Translations under genes and position numbers: made by a program
The notes under the pieces: model-generated
The model's input: only the letters and a program-made list of their open reading frames with translations
The model's database searches: none
What the model was told of the DNA's origin: nothing
Shown: positions 18,694-27,712 of the stretch, one piece after another
Layout: each line of letters opens with the position of its first letter
Numbering within the stretch: the first letter of the stretch is position 1
Assembly: GCF_011174775.1 (NCBI RefSeq)
Contig: NZ_JAANHS010000008.1
Coordinates: 78,942 to 142,941, forward strand
DNA: 64,000 nucleotides
Reading direction: 5' to 3'
Origin: Rhodobacter calidifons
GTDB lineage: Bacteria; Pseudomonadota; Alphaproteobacteria; Rhodobacterales; Rhodobacteraceae

Positions 18694-18788
18694 GGCTTTC
18701 CCAAAGAAGAAGGGGGCAAGATGCCCCCGGAAACTCGGATGCAGGCTTATCGCCGAAGCTCCACGCAGCGTCAAGCGCCGCGCCCAAG

Positions 18789-18818
18789 ATTTAACATAGC
18801 AAAATCAATGCTCTGCAA
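18789..18818 (-). promoter_or_regulatory. Candidate rplM promoter
   Basis: On the minus strand TTGCAG (18813-18818) and TTAAAT (18789-18794) are 18 nt apart, about 95 nt upstream of rplM in an unusually AT-rich stretch. They fit a sigma-70-type promoter. Confidence 0.4.
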
Positions 18819-18949
18819 GAGCGGTATCTAGTTACCCCATTTTTCAGCTTGCCCATGTGCCAAATACTCTCGCCGAAGGCCACCCGAGCCGGTTGGCCGG
18901 AACGGCCAGAGGCGAGACAAGGGCTTGCGCCGCAAGGCGCTCAATTTCC

Positions 18950-19738
18950 TTACCGCAGCTTCGGCGGGCGCGAGGGGTCCATGCCGGGGGCTGCCGGGGT
19001 CAAGGCCTGAACCTCGGGGGGCGGCAGGTCAAAGCGCAGCGCGACGCGAGCCATGACGGCGGCGGCGGGGTCCGAGGCACGGAGGAAGGCCACGTCCAAC
19101 TCGCCTGCCTCGATGCCAGAGAACACCAGCGCCTCGTTCATCGCCCGGGCAAGCGCCGCCTCGGCGCCCTCGGCCGCGTCCAGAACCGCCAGAAGATGCC
19201 CGCGCCGCCCGTCGCGATAGACGACTCCGGCCAGAAGTGCCGCGGTGGCAAGGCCCCCTGCCCGCGCCAGCTTGGCATCCAGCGCTGCGATCACCGCCTC
19301 GGGCACGGAGGGCGGCAGGAAGTCCTGCGGCAGGGCCCGAACCTCCTCCGGCCCGCCGTCCAGCGTCTCGGCCAGCCAGTCCATCGCCTCGGGCGGGAGC
19401 AGCATCGACGAAGGTGCCACGCCCAGGTTCACCCCCATGCCGATCCCCTGCCCTTTCAGAAGCCCCGCGATCACCCGGCCCGGCAGCGCGGCATAGGGGG
19501 TGATCCCGCCGGTGAAGCTGGCCAGCCGCTCCTCGCTGTCGAAGACCAGGACCACGGGGCCGTCCTCAAGCTGGAACACCTTCGGCTCCAGGCTGTCGCC
19601 CTGGGCTTCGCGTTCCAGGAGGATCACCATCTCGCCATCGGCGAGGCGTTCGAAGAAGCGCAGGCGCAGCGCCTCGTTCCCGGGGTCGGCCGAGACGGCG
19701 GCGTGGGCGGCATCGAGCAGGGTCACGAGTTCAGACAT
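18950..19738 (-). CDS. SseB-family protein
   Basis: A 262-residue soluble protein. The N-terminal half matches the SseB N-terminal domain pattern (ALRLRFFERLADGEMVILL, then VFDSEERLASF). The C-terminal half resembles the second SseB-like domain. The molecular function of the family outside enteric species is unknown. Its start overlaps the end of the upstream uracil-DNA glycosylase-family gene by 8 nt. Confidence 0.8.
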   Translation of the reverse strand: MSELVTLLDAAHAAVSADPGNEALRLRFFERLADGEMVILLEREAQGDSLEPKVFQLEDGPVVLVFDSEERLASFTGGITPYAALPGRVIAGLLKGQGIGMGVNLGVAPSSMLLPPEAMDWLAETLDGGPEEVRALPQDFLPPSVPEAVIAALDAKLARAGGLATAALLAGVVYRDGRRGHLLAVLDAAEGAEAALARAMNEALVFSGIEAGELDVAFLRASDPAAAVMARVALRFDLPPPEVQALTPAAPGMDPSRPPKLR

Positions 19739-20315
19739 CCAGCACCTCTCGCACCCGGGCGCGCAGGGCCGGAAGAAGCTCGGCCCGGAACCACGGATGG
19801 CGTTTCAGCCACCCCGTATTCCGCCACGAGGGATGCGGCAAGGGAAAGACGCCACGCAAGGCCGGGGCGCGCCAATCGGCCACGGCCTGCGTCACGTCCC
19901 GCAGGCCCAGATGCCAGCGGATTGCAGCCCCGCCGACAAGAAGGGTCAGCGGCAGAGGGCCAAGGCTGTCCATCACGCGCGCGCGCCAGGTCTGCGCGCA
20001 GACCGGCGGCGGCGGCAGGTCCGCGCCCCTGGCGTCATAGCCGGGAAAGCAGAAGGCCATCGGCACGATCGCCACGCGGGACAGGTCGTAGAACTCGGCC
20101 GCGGTCACCCCCATCCAGTCGCGCAGCCGGTCGCCGGAGCGGTCGGTGAAGGGCCGACCGCTGTCATGCACCCGCGCGCCAGGGGCCTGGCCGGCGATCA
20201 GCAGCCGCGCGCCCGGGCGGAACCAGACGACGGGGCGCGGCTGGTGGGCGGTCGCGGTGGCGGCAAAGCGCCCGCGACACAGCTGACAGGCCCGGATTTC
20301 GGCAGCAAGCGTCAT
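19731..20315 (-). CDS. Uracil-DNA glycosylase superfamily protein
   Basis: 194 residues of the COG1573-like fold. Motif 1 is in LLIAGQAPGARVHDSGRPF and motif 2 in LPHPSWRNTGWLKRHPWF. An N-terminal CQLC pair could bind a metal, but the four Cys of family-4 Fe-S UDGs are not evident. Such proteins excise uracil or have lost activity. It is coupled to the SseB-type gene by an 8-nt overlap. Confidence 0.83.
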   Translation of the reverse strand: MTLAAEIRACQLCRGRFAATATAHQPRPVVWFRPGARLLIAGQAPGARVHDSGRPFTDRSGDRLRDWMGVTAAEFYDLSRVAIVPMAFCFPGYDARGADLPPPPVCAQTWRARVMDSLGPLPLTLLVGGAAIRWHLGLRDVTQAVADWRAPALRGVFPLPHPSWRNTGWLKRHPWFRAELLPALRARVREVLDV

Positions 20316-20533
20316 GGCGCGACCCTGACTGCTTGCCGCCCACTGCGCAAGGCGGGCCTTGGCCGGCGGCCCCTGCCGATGCAGGGGGGTGACGGATGCG
20401 TGAACAGGCGGCAGCTCCGGGCCCGAAATCCCTGCTTTCCCCGTTGCTGCCCTTTCAAGGCCACAAACCCGATGTTAACGATATGCCGGTAATCGGGACA
20501 CAGACGCCCGACCGCCGGGTACCGAGGCCATCG

Positions 20534-21187
20534 ATGATCGAGTTCCGCAACGTATCGAAGTCGTTCTGGACCGGGAAGCAGCGCAAGGTGATCCTTGACC
20601 GCGCCTCGTTCCGCATCGACCTCGGCAATTCGATGGGGATCCTGGCCGCGAACGGGACCGGCAAGACCACGATCATCAACATGATGGCGGGCCTGGAAAA
20701 GCCGGACGAGGGCACGATCCGCAAGACCTCGCGCGTGTCCTTCCCGCTGGGGTTCATGGGCGGGGTGAACAACAAGCATTCGGCCCGGGAAAACTGCCGC
20801 TACATCGCGCGGCTCTACGGGCTTGACCCGGATTATGTCGAAAGCTTCTGCCGCTGGGTCTGCGGGCTTGGCGAATATTTCGAGATGCCGCTGGCCACCT
20901 ATTCCTCGGGCATGCGGTCGCGCTTTTGCTTCGCGCTGCTTCTGTCGATCGAGTTCGACATCTACCTGATCGACGAAGGCATGCCCGCCACTTCGGATGT
21001 CGAGTTCAACCGGAAGGCGGGCAACATCCTTCAGGAACGGCTGAAGCAGGCGACCGTCGTCATCGTGTCGCATTCGGCCAAGACGCTGGAACGGTTCTGC
21101 CGGTCGGCGGCGGTGCTGAAGGACGGCAAGCTCTACCAGTTCGAGACCCTTGAAGAAGCGAAACGTCTTTATGACTACCAATCCTAA
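20534..21187 (+). CDS. kpsT: Capsular polysaccharide export ATP-binding protein, KpsT-like
   Basis: 217 residues, the KpsT/BexA length. Walker A is ILAANGTGKTT (about residues 37-47; Ala replaces the usual first Gly, still allowed by the [AG]x4GK[ST] rule). The signature is YSSGMRSR, Walker B is IYLIDEG and the H-loop VIVSHSAK. KpsT powers export of lipid-linked group-2 type polysaccharide. The start at MIEFRNVSK is chosen for family length. The permease kpsM is not adjacent. It overlaps the next gene by 17 nt. Confidence 0.87.
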   Translation: MIEFRNVSKSFWTGKQRKVILDRASFRIDLGNSMGILAANGTGKTTIINMMAGLEKPDEGTIRKTSRVSFPLGFMGGVNNKHSARENCRYIARLYGLDPDYVESFCRWVCGLGEYFEMPLATYSSGMRSRFCFALLLSIEFDIYLIDEGMPATSDVEFNRKAGNILQERLKQATVVIVSHSAKTLERFCRSAAVLKDGKLYQFETLEEAKRLYDYQS

Positions 21188-22895
21188 GGCCGCCCGCTAT
21201 CACACCCGCCGGGTCGAAAGACCGGCCCTTCCCGAAGCGGGCGGCGACGGCACGGGGATCTTCGACACCCATGAGGACGGGTTCGGCAACCTCGACTTCC
21301 GGCGTGACGCGGATCGCCCCGGGCCGGCGGCCGCCCCCGTCGCGGAAACGACCGAGGGCGCGGAACCGGCCCGGGCGACCGCGCAGGCCCCCGCCGCAGA
21401 GGCCGGGACGCCCGAACAGGTCGAGGCGGCCCTGGCGGCGATCGCTGCCGAAGGCCTGACCAGCCGCCAGTTGCGGCGCGCGCTGCTGATCGCCGAAAAG
21501 CACGGGATCAGGCCCGTCTCGGAATTCGACGCCGTCCGCCAGTTGCGCGAGGCCGGGATCGACCCCTTCTCGCGCGCCTCGCTGCTGCGGATCGTCAGTT
21601 CGAACAGTGCGGATGCCGGCGCGGATGCGCCACCACCGCCCCGGGCCAGCCGCGAGCTGACGCGCCTGCCGGGCGACCAGGTGCAGTTGCCGAAGAAGGT
21701 GAAGCCGATCGCCGTACCTTCGACCGAGCAGCGCGCCGAGGTCAATCAGGCGGCAGAAATCCTGCGGATGCAGAAGGACATCGCCCGCCGCCGCCGCCGC
21801 AGGCTGGCGCTGCTGGGCGCAAGGCTCTTTGCCTTCGTGATGCTGCCCACCTTCCTGGCCGGCTGGTATTTCTACATGATCGCCACGCCGATCTATTCGG
21901 TGCGCAGCGAGTTCGTTATTCAGCAGGCCGGCCCCGCCTCTTCGGGCGGATCGCTGGGCGGGCTGTTCTCGGGCACGGCCTTCGCGACCTCGCAGGATTC
22001 GATCGCCGTGCAGGGCTATCTGCAATCGCGCGAGGCGATGGCGCGGCTGGATGCCGACCTTGGCTTCCGTCGTCATTTTCAGGACGAACGCTTCGATCCG
22101 CTGCAAAGGCTGGACCCCGATGCCTCGCTGGAGGCGGCCTACAAGGTCTACAAGAAGTTCCTGAAGATCTCGTTCGACACGACTGAGGGCGTGATCCGGA
22201 TGGACGTGATGGCCGCCGATCCCCAGGTCGCGGCGGACTGGTCGCGCCAGCTGATCTCCTATGCCGAGGGCCAGGTGGACCACCTGACGCAACGGCTGCG
22301 CGAGGACCAGATGCGCGACGCCCAGGCCGGATATGACGCGGCCCAGGAAGCGCTGCTCGCCTCGCAGCGCCGACTGATCGAGTTGCAGGAGAAGTTCAAG
22401 ATCCTCTCGACCGATTCCGAGGTCGGGCTGATCGTCGGCCAGATCAGCGGGCTTGAGAGCCAGCTGACCCAGGAACGGCTGTCGCTGGCGCAGATGGAAG
22501 CGAACCCCAACCCGAACCAGGCGCGGATGGAGCCGGTCAAGCGCCGGATCGCCACGCTGGAGGGCGAGGTCGCGGCGCTGCGTGCCCGGCTGACGGAAAA
22601 CAGCGGTGGCGTGACCAGCCTGGCCGAGGTGCAGGGCGAGCTTCTGGTCGCCCAGGCGGACATGCAGACGCGGCAGATGCTGCTGGCCCAGGCGCTGCAA
22701 TCGATGGAAACCGCGCGGATCGAGGCGAACCGTCAGGTGCGCTATCTGTCGCTGTCGGTCAGCCCGATCCCGCCGGACGAGCCCTCCTATCCCCGCGCCT
22801 TCGAGAACACGCTGGTCACCATGTTGATCCTTCTGGGGATTTACCTCATGGTCTCGATGACCGCCGCGATCCTGCGGGAACAGGTCTCGTCGTAA
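21171..22895 (+). CDS. kpsE: Capsule polysaccharide export inner-membrane protein, KpsE/BexC-like
   Basis: About 574 residues, longer than typical KpsE (~380) because of a ~200-residue low-complexity Ala/Pro/Arg-rich cytoplasmic N-terminus. Then come a first transmembrane helix (around residues 210-230), a periplasmic region with a long coiled coil (roughly 370-530, Gln/Glu/Leu-rich), and a second helix near 545-566. This is the layout of polysaccharide copolymerase PCP-3 proteins that bridge to the outer-membrane Wza/KpsD pore. It overlaps kpsT, so the two are coupled. Confidence 0.85.
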   Translation: MTTNPKAARYHTRRVERPALPEAGGDGTGIFDTHEDGFGNLDFRRDADRPGPAAAPVAETTEGAEPARATAQAPAAEAGTPEQVEAALAAIAAEGLTSRQLRRALLIAEKHGIRPVSEFDAVRQLREAGIDPFSRASLLRIVSSNSADAGADAPPPPRASRELTRLPGDQVQLPKKVKPIAVPSTEQRAEVNQAAEILRMQKDIARRRRRRLALLGARLFAFVMLPTFLAGWYFYMIATPIYSVRSEFVIQQAGPASSGGSLGGLFSGTAFATSQDSIAVQGYLQSREAMARLDADLGFRRHFQDERFDPLQRLDPDASLEAAYKVYKKFLKISFDTTEGVIRMDVMAADPQVAADWSRQLISYAEGQVDHLTQRLREDQMRDAQAGYDAAQEALLASQRRLIELQEKFKILSTDSEVGLIVGQISGLESQLTQERLSLAQMEANPNPNQARMEPVKRRIATLEGEVAALRARLTENSGGVTSLAEVQGELLVAQADMQTRQMLLAQALQSMETARIEANRQVRYLSLSVSPIPPDEPSYPRAFENTLVTMLILLGIYLMVSMTAAILREQVSS

Positions 22896-22917
22896 GGATC
22901 GGACGCAAGGATTTGGC

Positions 22918-23748
22918 ATGAAGGATGTGAAGATCGGCGGGCTGACCGTCGGCAACGACCGCCCGCTTCTGGTGATCGCGGGACCGTGCCAGCTTGAAAG
23001 CCTCGACCATGCCCAGATGATCGCGGGGCAGATGGCCGAGGCCTGCCGGGCCGCGGGCGCGCAATACGTGTTCAAGGCAAGTTACGACAAGGCCAACCGC
23101 ACCTCGCTGTCCGGCAAGCGGGGCCTCGGGATGGAGACGGGGCTGAAGATCCTGGCCGCGGTGCGCGCGATGGGGATGCCGGTCCTGACCGATGTGCACG
23201 ACGCCGCCCAGGCGCGCGCGGCGGCGGGGGTGGTCGACGTGATCCAGATCCCGGCCTTCCTGTGCCGCCAGACCGACCTCTTGCTGGCCGCCGGCGAGAC
23301 CGGGGCGGTGGTGAACATCAAGAAGGGCCAGTTTCTGGCGCCCTGGGACATGGCGAATGTGGCGGCCAAGGTCGCCTCCACCGGGAACGACCGCATCCTG
23401 CTGACCGAGCGCGGGGTCAGCTTCGGCTACAACGCGCTGGTGGCCGACATGCGCGCGCTGCCGATCATGGCGCGGACCGGCTGGCCGGTGGTCATGGATG
23501 CGACCCATTCCGTACAGCAGCCGGGCGGACAAGGCAGCAGTTCGGGCGGCCAGCGCGAATTCGCCCCGGTGATGGCGCGCGCCGCGGTGTCGCTGGGCAT
23601 CTCCGGGGTCTTCATCGAGACGCACGAGGAGCCAGACCGCGCACCGTCGGACGGACCGAACATGGTCCCTCTGCACCAGATGCCGTCCCTGGTCGAAAGC
23701 CTGATGGAGTTCGACCGGCTGGCCAAGGCCAATCCGCTGCGGGTTTGA
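22918..23748 (+). CDS. kdsA: 3-deoxy-8-phosphooctulonate synthase
   Basis: A 276-residue TIM-barrel enzyme that condenses phosphoenolpyruvate with arabinose 5-phosphate to give Kdo-8-phosphate. Motifs include the N-terminal LLVIAGPCQLES, FKASYDKANRTS and the substrate loop GFNALV-like FGYNALVADMR, then ETHEEPDRAPSDGPN. Kdo is needed for lipopolysaccharide and is also the glycolipid linker of group-2 capsules, which fits its place 22 nt after kpsE. Confidence 0.96.
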   Translation: MKDVKIGGLTVGNDRPLLVIAGPCQLESLDHAQMIAGQMAEACRAAGAQYVFKASYDKANRTSLSGKRGLGMETGLKILAAVRAMGMPVLTDVHDAAQARAAAGVVDVIQIPAFLCRQTDLLLAAGETGAVVNIKKGQFLAPWDMANVAAKVASTGNDRILLTERGVSFGYNALVADMRALPIMARTGWPVVMDATHSVQQPGGQGSSSGGQREFAPVMARAAVSLGISGVFIETHEEPDRAPSDGPNMVPLHQMPSLVESLMEFDRLAKANPLRV

Positions 23749-23836
23749 GGCCGGGCCGCACCGGCCAGGCGGACGCGCGCCCGTTCCCGCGCTGGGCCAG
23801 CTGCCCGACCGGATTTCCGCGATGTTCGGGTAAGGT

Positions 23837-23911
<75 letters not shown>

Positions 23912-24024
23912 ACCGTGCGGCGGTGTTTAGCGAAGGGACTTGGGGCGTGCAAGGCCCCAGCGCGGAAATTTTCGGTCATGCGTCACGGCTTGCCGGACCC
24001 GGTGCCTGCAGCTAGGACGGGCGC

Positions 24025-25200
24025 ATGGCATGGGACGCGATCATCCTGGGCGCCGGGGCTGCCGGCATGATGGCGGCGATCGAGGCCGGGCGGCGCGGTC
24101 GCCGCGTGCTGGTCATTGACCATGCCAGGGCCCCGGGCGAGAAGATCCGAATCTCGGGCGGGGGGCGGTGCAACTTCACCAACCTCGGCATCGCGCCCGA
24201 GCGATTCCTGTCGCAGAACCCGCGCTTTGCCCTGTCGGCGCTGAAACGGTTCACGCAGTGGGATTTCATCGCCCGGATCGATGCCGCCGGCATCGCCTGG
24301 CACGAAAAGACCCTCGGGCAGCTGTTCTGCGATGGCCCTGCGACGCAGGTCGTGGCGATGCTGGTCGGCGACATGGAACGCGCCGGCGTCACGCTGTGGC
24401 TGGACTGCGCCCTGGGCGAAGTGCGGCGAGAGAACACGCGGTTCACGGTCGCGACCCCGCGCGGGGTACAGAAGACCAAGGCGCTGGTCGTGGCGACCGG
24501 GGGCAAGTCGATTCCGAAGATGGGAGCGACGGGATTCGGCTACCAGCTGGCCGAACGCTTCGGCCTGCCCCTGGTCCAGACCCGGCCCGCGCTGGTGCCG
24601 CTGGCCTTTGCCGAACAGGAACTGGCCTGGATGCGACCTCTCGCCGGAGTTTCGGTCCATGCCCGGGTCAGCGCGGGGCGGACCGGCTTTGACGAGGCGC
24701 TTTTGTTCACCCATCGCGGCTTGTCGGGACCGGCGATCCTTCAGGTCTCGTCCTACTGGCGCGAGGGCGATCCGATCCTGGTCGATCTGCTGCCAGGCCA
24801 GGACATGGCGGCGGGTCTCAGGGCGGCAAAGGCGGCACAGGGCAAGGCCGCCCTGCGCACGGTCCTTGGCCACTGGTTGCCGGACCGGCTGGCGCGGCAA
24901 CTGGCCGAGGCATCCGGCGTCACGGGCCCGTTGGCGGAACTGCCGGGCGCGGCGCTGGACCGGATCGCGGCGGGGATCAACGCCTGGCGGTTGGTGCCGG
25001 TCGGCACGGAAGGCTACCGCACCGCGGAAGTCACGCTGGGCGGGGTGGACACCAGGGCGCTGGACGGGCGCACGATGCAGGCCCAGGGGGTGCCGGGCCT
25101 CTACTTCATCGGCGAAGTGGTGGATGTCACCGGCTGGCTTGGCGGCTACAACTTCCAGTGGGCCTGGTCCAGCGGCTGGGCCGCGGGACAGGCGCTGTAG
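24025..25200 (+). CDS. HI0933/BaiN-like flavoprotein (NAD(P)/FAD-dependent oxidoreductase)
   Basis: 391 residues. The N-terminal dinucleotide-binding motif is IILGAGAAGMMAA, followed by the family block GEKIRISGGGRCNFTN. A second nucleotide motif is VVATGGKSIPKMGATG, and the C-terminal FAD segment ends GLYFIGEVVDVTGWLGGYN. The subgroup (TIGR03862-like) has no settled function; related enzymes reduce flavins or bile-acid intermediates. It starts 114 nt after tRNA-Gln and is convergent with the Anbu peptidase gene across 3 nt. Confidence 0.88.
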   Translation: MAWDAIILGAGAAGMMAAIEAGRRGRRVLVIDHARAPGEKIRISGGGRCNFTNLGIAPERFLSQNPRFALSALKRFTQWDFIARIDAAGIAWHEKTLGQLFCDGPATQVVAMLVGDMERAGVTLWLDCALGEVRRENTRFTVATPRGVQKTKALVVATGGKSIPKMGATGFGYQLAERFGLPLVQTRPALVPLAFAEQELAWMRPLAGVSVHARVSAGRTGFDEALLFTHRGLSGPAILQVSSYWREGDPILVDLLPGQDMAAGLRAAKAAQGKAALRTVLGHWLPDRLARQLAEASGVTGPLAELPGAALDRIAAGINAWRLVPVGTEGYRTAEVTLGGVDTRALDGRTMQAQGVPGLYFIGEVVDVTGWLGGYNFQWAWSSGWAAGQAL

Positions 25201-25203
25201 ACC

Positions 25204-25926
25204 TCAGATCACGATCTTCGCGAACCCGTCGCGCAGCGCGTTCGACCAGGCCTCGGACATGGCGCGGAAGGCCGGATCGCCGGCCTCGATCCGCCGCGAC
25301 TGGCTGATGCGGCAGGCGTCGCGTTCGATCACGCAGAGGTCCAGCGGCATGCCGACCGACAGGTTCGACCGCAGGGTCGAATCCATCGACAGAAGCACCG
25401 CCTTGGTGGCATCCGACAGGCTGGTCGTGGGCTTCACCACCCGGTCCAGGATCGGCTTGCCGTATTTGTGCTCGCCGATCTGGAGGAAGGGCGTATCCTC
25501 GGTCGCCTCGATGAAATTGCCCTCCGGGTAGATCAGGAACAGCCGCATCGTCCCGCCCTTGCGCTGGCCGGCGACGATCATCGAGGCCGATGCGCCCTGC
25601 ATCACCGACAGCTTCTGGTCGATCTCGGCCCGGACGCGCGCCAGGCGGTCCCCGACGATCTCGGCCACCTTCAAAAGCGTGGGCGCCAGCATGATCGAGG
25701 TTTCCGGCGTGGCCTCGGGGTCCTCGATCGCCTCGCGCAGCTGGGCGATGGTGGTCTGCGAGACCGAGAGGCTGCCTGCCGTCATGATGACGATCACGCG
25801 TTCGCCCGGTTCCACGAAGGTGAACATCTTGCGGTAGGTGGAGATGTTGTCGAGCCCCGCGTTCGTGCGCGTGTCCGACAGCAGCACCATGCCGTCGTTC
25901 AGAAGAAGGCCAACGCAGTAGGTCAT
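25204..25926 (-). CDS. Anbu: proteasome-like ancestral beta-subunit peptidase
   Basis: 240 residues of the Ntn-hydrolase fold. After removal of Met1 the chain begins Thr-Tyr-Cys, giving the catalytic N-terminal Thr. Asp17 (SDTRTNAG) and Lys32 (STYRKMF) complete the proteasome-type site. The start at MTYCVGLLL is required for this chemistry; the longer frame would bury the Thr. It is the last gene of the conserved Anbu cluster, 25 nt downstream of the transglutaminase gene. The physiological substrate is unknown. Confidence 0.93.
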   Translation of the reverse strand: MTYCVGLLLNDGMVLLSDTRTNAGLDNISTYRKMFTFVEPGERVIVIMTAGSLSVSQTTIAQLREAIEDPEATPETSIMLAPTLLKVAEIVGDRLARVRAEIDQKLSVMQGASASMIVAGQRKGGTMRLFLIYPEGNFIEATEDTPFLQIGEHKYGKPILDRVVKPTTSLSDATKAVLLSMDSTLRSNLSVGMPLDLCVIERDACRISQSRRIEAGDPAFRAMSEAWSNALRDGFAKIVI

Positions 25927-25951
25927 GAACGGTCCCCGTTTACCGCGCAGA

Positions 25952-26758
25952 CTATTGGGCCGTCTGGAGAACCGCAACCGTCACATCCATGACCTCGACC
26001 GCGGCCCCGCGCGCGATCCCGCGGATCGGTGCTGCATCCTGCGCGTCGAAGCCCGAGCCGAGCCGGATGTAGCGGTCGTCGGGGCAGGCCCGGTTGGCCG
26101 GATCGAACCCGACCCAGCCAAGCCCGGGAACATGCAGCTCGGCCCAGGCATGCGCGGCCTCATGCGCGCTGCCGTCCGCGCTTGCGGACAGGTATCCCGA
26201 GACATAGCGCGCCGGAATCCCACGGATCCGGGCGACGGCGATCAGGGCATGGGCATGATCCTGGCAGACGCCCTCGCCCAGGGCCAGCGCCTCGGCTGCG
26301 GTGGTATGGGCATGGGTGACACCGGGGCGGTAGGCGATGGCATCCGAGACCGCGGCCGACAGGGCATGGGCCAGTTGCAGCAGATCCTCCCCGCTGGCGG
26401 ACCGGGCAAGCGTCACCAGCGCGACATCGGCGCGGGTCGGTGTCGTCTCGCGCAGATAGCAGTCCGGCGGCACGGTTTCGCGGTGGCCGCGCAGGACGCC
26501 TGCAAGATCCGTTGTCTCGACCGTGCCCCGGACCGCAACCGCGATCTCGCTGACCGGGCCGGCGATGGTCCAGCCCTGCACCAGGTCCCCTGCCCCGTCG
26601 CGATGCTGCGCACCCTTCACGCCGCCGGTCACCGTCACCTCCCAGTCGATCACCTTCTGGCCAGCGAAGACCGAGGGCGAGAGCCGATGGCTTTGCACGA
26701 CCGACCTCACCGGGTGGTCGTAGGCGTAGCGGGTCACATGGTCGACGGTCAGGCGCAT
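25952..26758 (-). CDS. Transglutaminase-like cysteine peptidase of the Anbu cluster
   Basis: 268 residues. The bacterial transglutaminase-like N-terminal domain (MRLTVDHVTRYAYDHPVR) precedes the catalytic core: Cys in GEGVCQDHAHALIAVAR, His in EAAHAWAELHVPG and Asp in VGFDPANR. Its ATG overlaps the stop of the alpha-E gene (TGATG). Cluster proteins are thought to make and trim small peptide-like tags or conjugates. Confidence 0.92.
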   Translation of the reverse strand: MRLTVDHVTRYAYDHPVRSVVQSHRLSPSVFAGQKVIDWEVTVTGGVKGAQHRDGAGDLVQGWTIAGPVSEIAVAVRGTVETTDLAGVLRGHRETVPPDCYLRETTPTRADVALVTLARSASGEDLLQLAHALSAAVSDAIAYRPGVTHAHTTAAEALALGEGVCQDHAHALIAVARIRGIPARYVSGYLSASADGSAHEAAHAWAELHVPGLGWVGFDPANRACPDDRYIRLGSGFDAQDAAPIRGIARGAAVEVMDVTVAVLQTAQ

Positions 26759-27708
26759 CAGCGCATCTCTCCGCTGAGGTAGCTGTCGTGGATCGCCGTG
26801 GCCAGCGTGGCGGCTTCGGTGATGTAGCGGGTGAGGAATTCGTGCAGACCTTCCTCGAAGATCCGGTCGACGGTCACGCTTTCGATCCCGGCCAGCAGGG
26901 CGCGGGCGCAATCCTGCGCCGCGGTCTCGCGGCCGTAGGCCTTGGCGATGCGGCCGAGGTGGTTCACGAGTCCTGCGGTGCAGGTCGCCAATGATCGCGG
27001 CGACTGCGGGTTGCGGATCAGGAAGTCGGCGATCTTCGAGGCCGTGACCTCGCCGCCATAGGCCCAGTGGAAGGCGCGCAGCGCCCCCATCGCGCGCAGA
27101 AGCGTGGACCACTGGTAGTTGTCCAGCCCCGAGCCGACGAAATCGACGCGCGGCAGAAGAACGTAGTATTTGACGTCCATCAGCCGGGCCGTGTTGTCGC
27201 CGCGTTCCAGATAATAGCCGATATTCAGGAAGTTGAACCCGTCATTGCGCAGAAGCGTGGCGTCGATGGCACCACGCAGCATGGCGGCGTGGCGCATGGT
27301 CCAGTCGGTCAGGCGCGACAGGTCCAGCGTCGAGCGTTCGGCCCGCTCCAGCTGGCGCAGTTCCTGGAAGGCGGTGTTCAGCGCGTCCCAGACCTGGGTG
27401 GTCAGTGCGGTGCGGACGATGCGGCCGTTTTCGCGGGCGGCGGTGATGCAACTGGCGATGGAGGACGGGTTGTCGCGGTCGAAGAACAGGAAGCTTTCGA
27501 TATTGCGCTGCACCGGGTCGCCGTATTTGGCAGCGAAGGCATGGGCCATGCCGGTGGCCTGCAACAGGCTGTCCCATTCGCTGCGATAGCCCTGCGCCGA
27601 GGGCAGCAGGCTGATCCGGCTGCCCACCTCCAGCAGCCGCGCGACCGTGTCGGCGCGCTCCATGTAGCGGGCGATCCAGTAGAGGTTGGCAGCGGTGCGG
27701 CTCAGCAT
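26758..27708 (-). CDS. Alpha-E domain protein (DUF403/COG2307)
   Basis: A 316-residue, almost wholly alpha-helical protein starting with the family hallmark MLSRTAANLYWIARYMERAD. It always travels with circularly permuted ATP-grasp and transglutaminase partners and is predicted to be a scaffold or accessory in the same reaction. It lies 4 nt after the ATP-grasp stop and overlaps the next start by 1 nt. Confidence 0.93.
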   Translation of the reverse strand: MLSRTAANLYWIARYMERADTVARLLEVGSRISLLPSAQGYRSEWDSLLQATGMAHAFAAKYGDPVQRNIESFLFFDRDNPSSIASCITAARENGRIVRTALTTQVWDALNTAFQELRQLERAERSTLDLSRLTDWTMRHAAMLRGAIDATLLRNDGFNFLNIGYYLERGDNTARLMDVKYYVLLPRVDFVGSGLDNYQWSTLLRAMGALRAFHWAYGGEVTASKIADFLIRNPQSPRSLATCTAGLVNHLGRIAKAYGRETAAQDCARALLAGIESVTVDRIFEEGLHEFLTRYITEAATLATAIHDSYLSGEMR

Positions 27709-27712
27709 GTCC

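Noticed and set aside
21060..23075. 671-codon frame antisense to kpsE and kdsA
   Set aside because: Same high-GC shadow effect; the translation has no family features.
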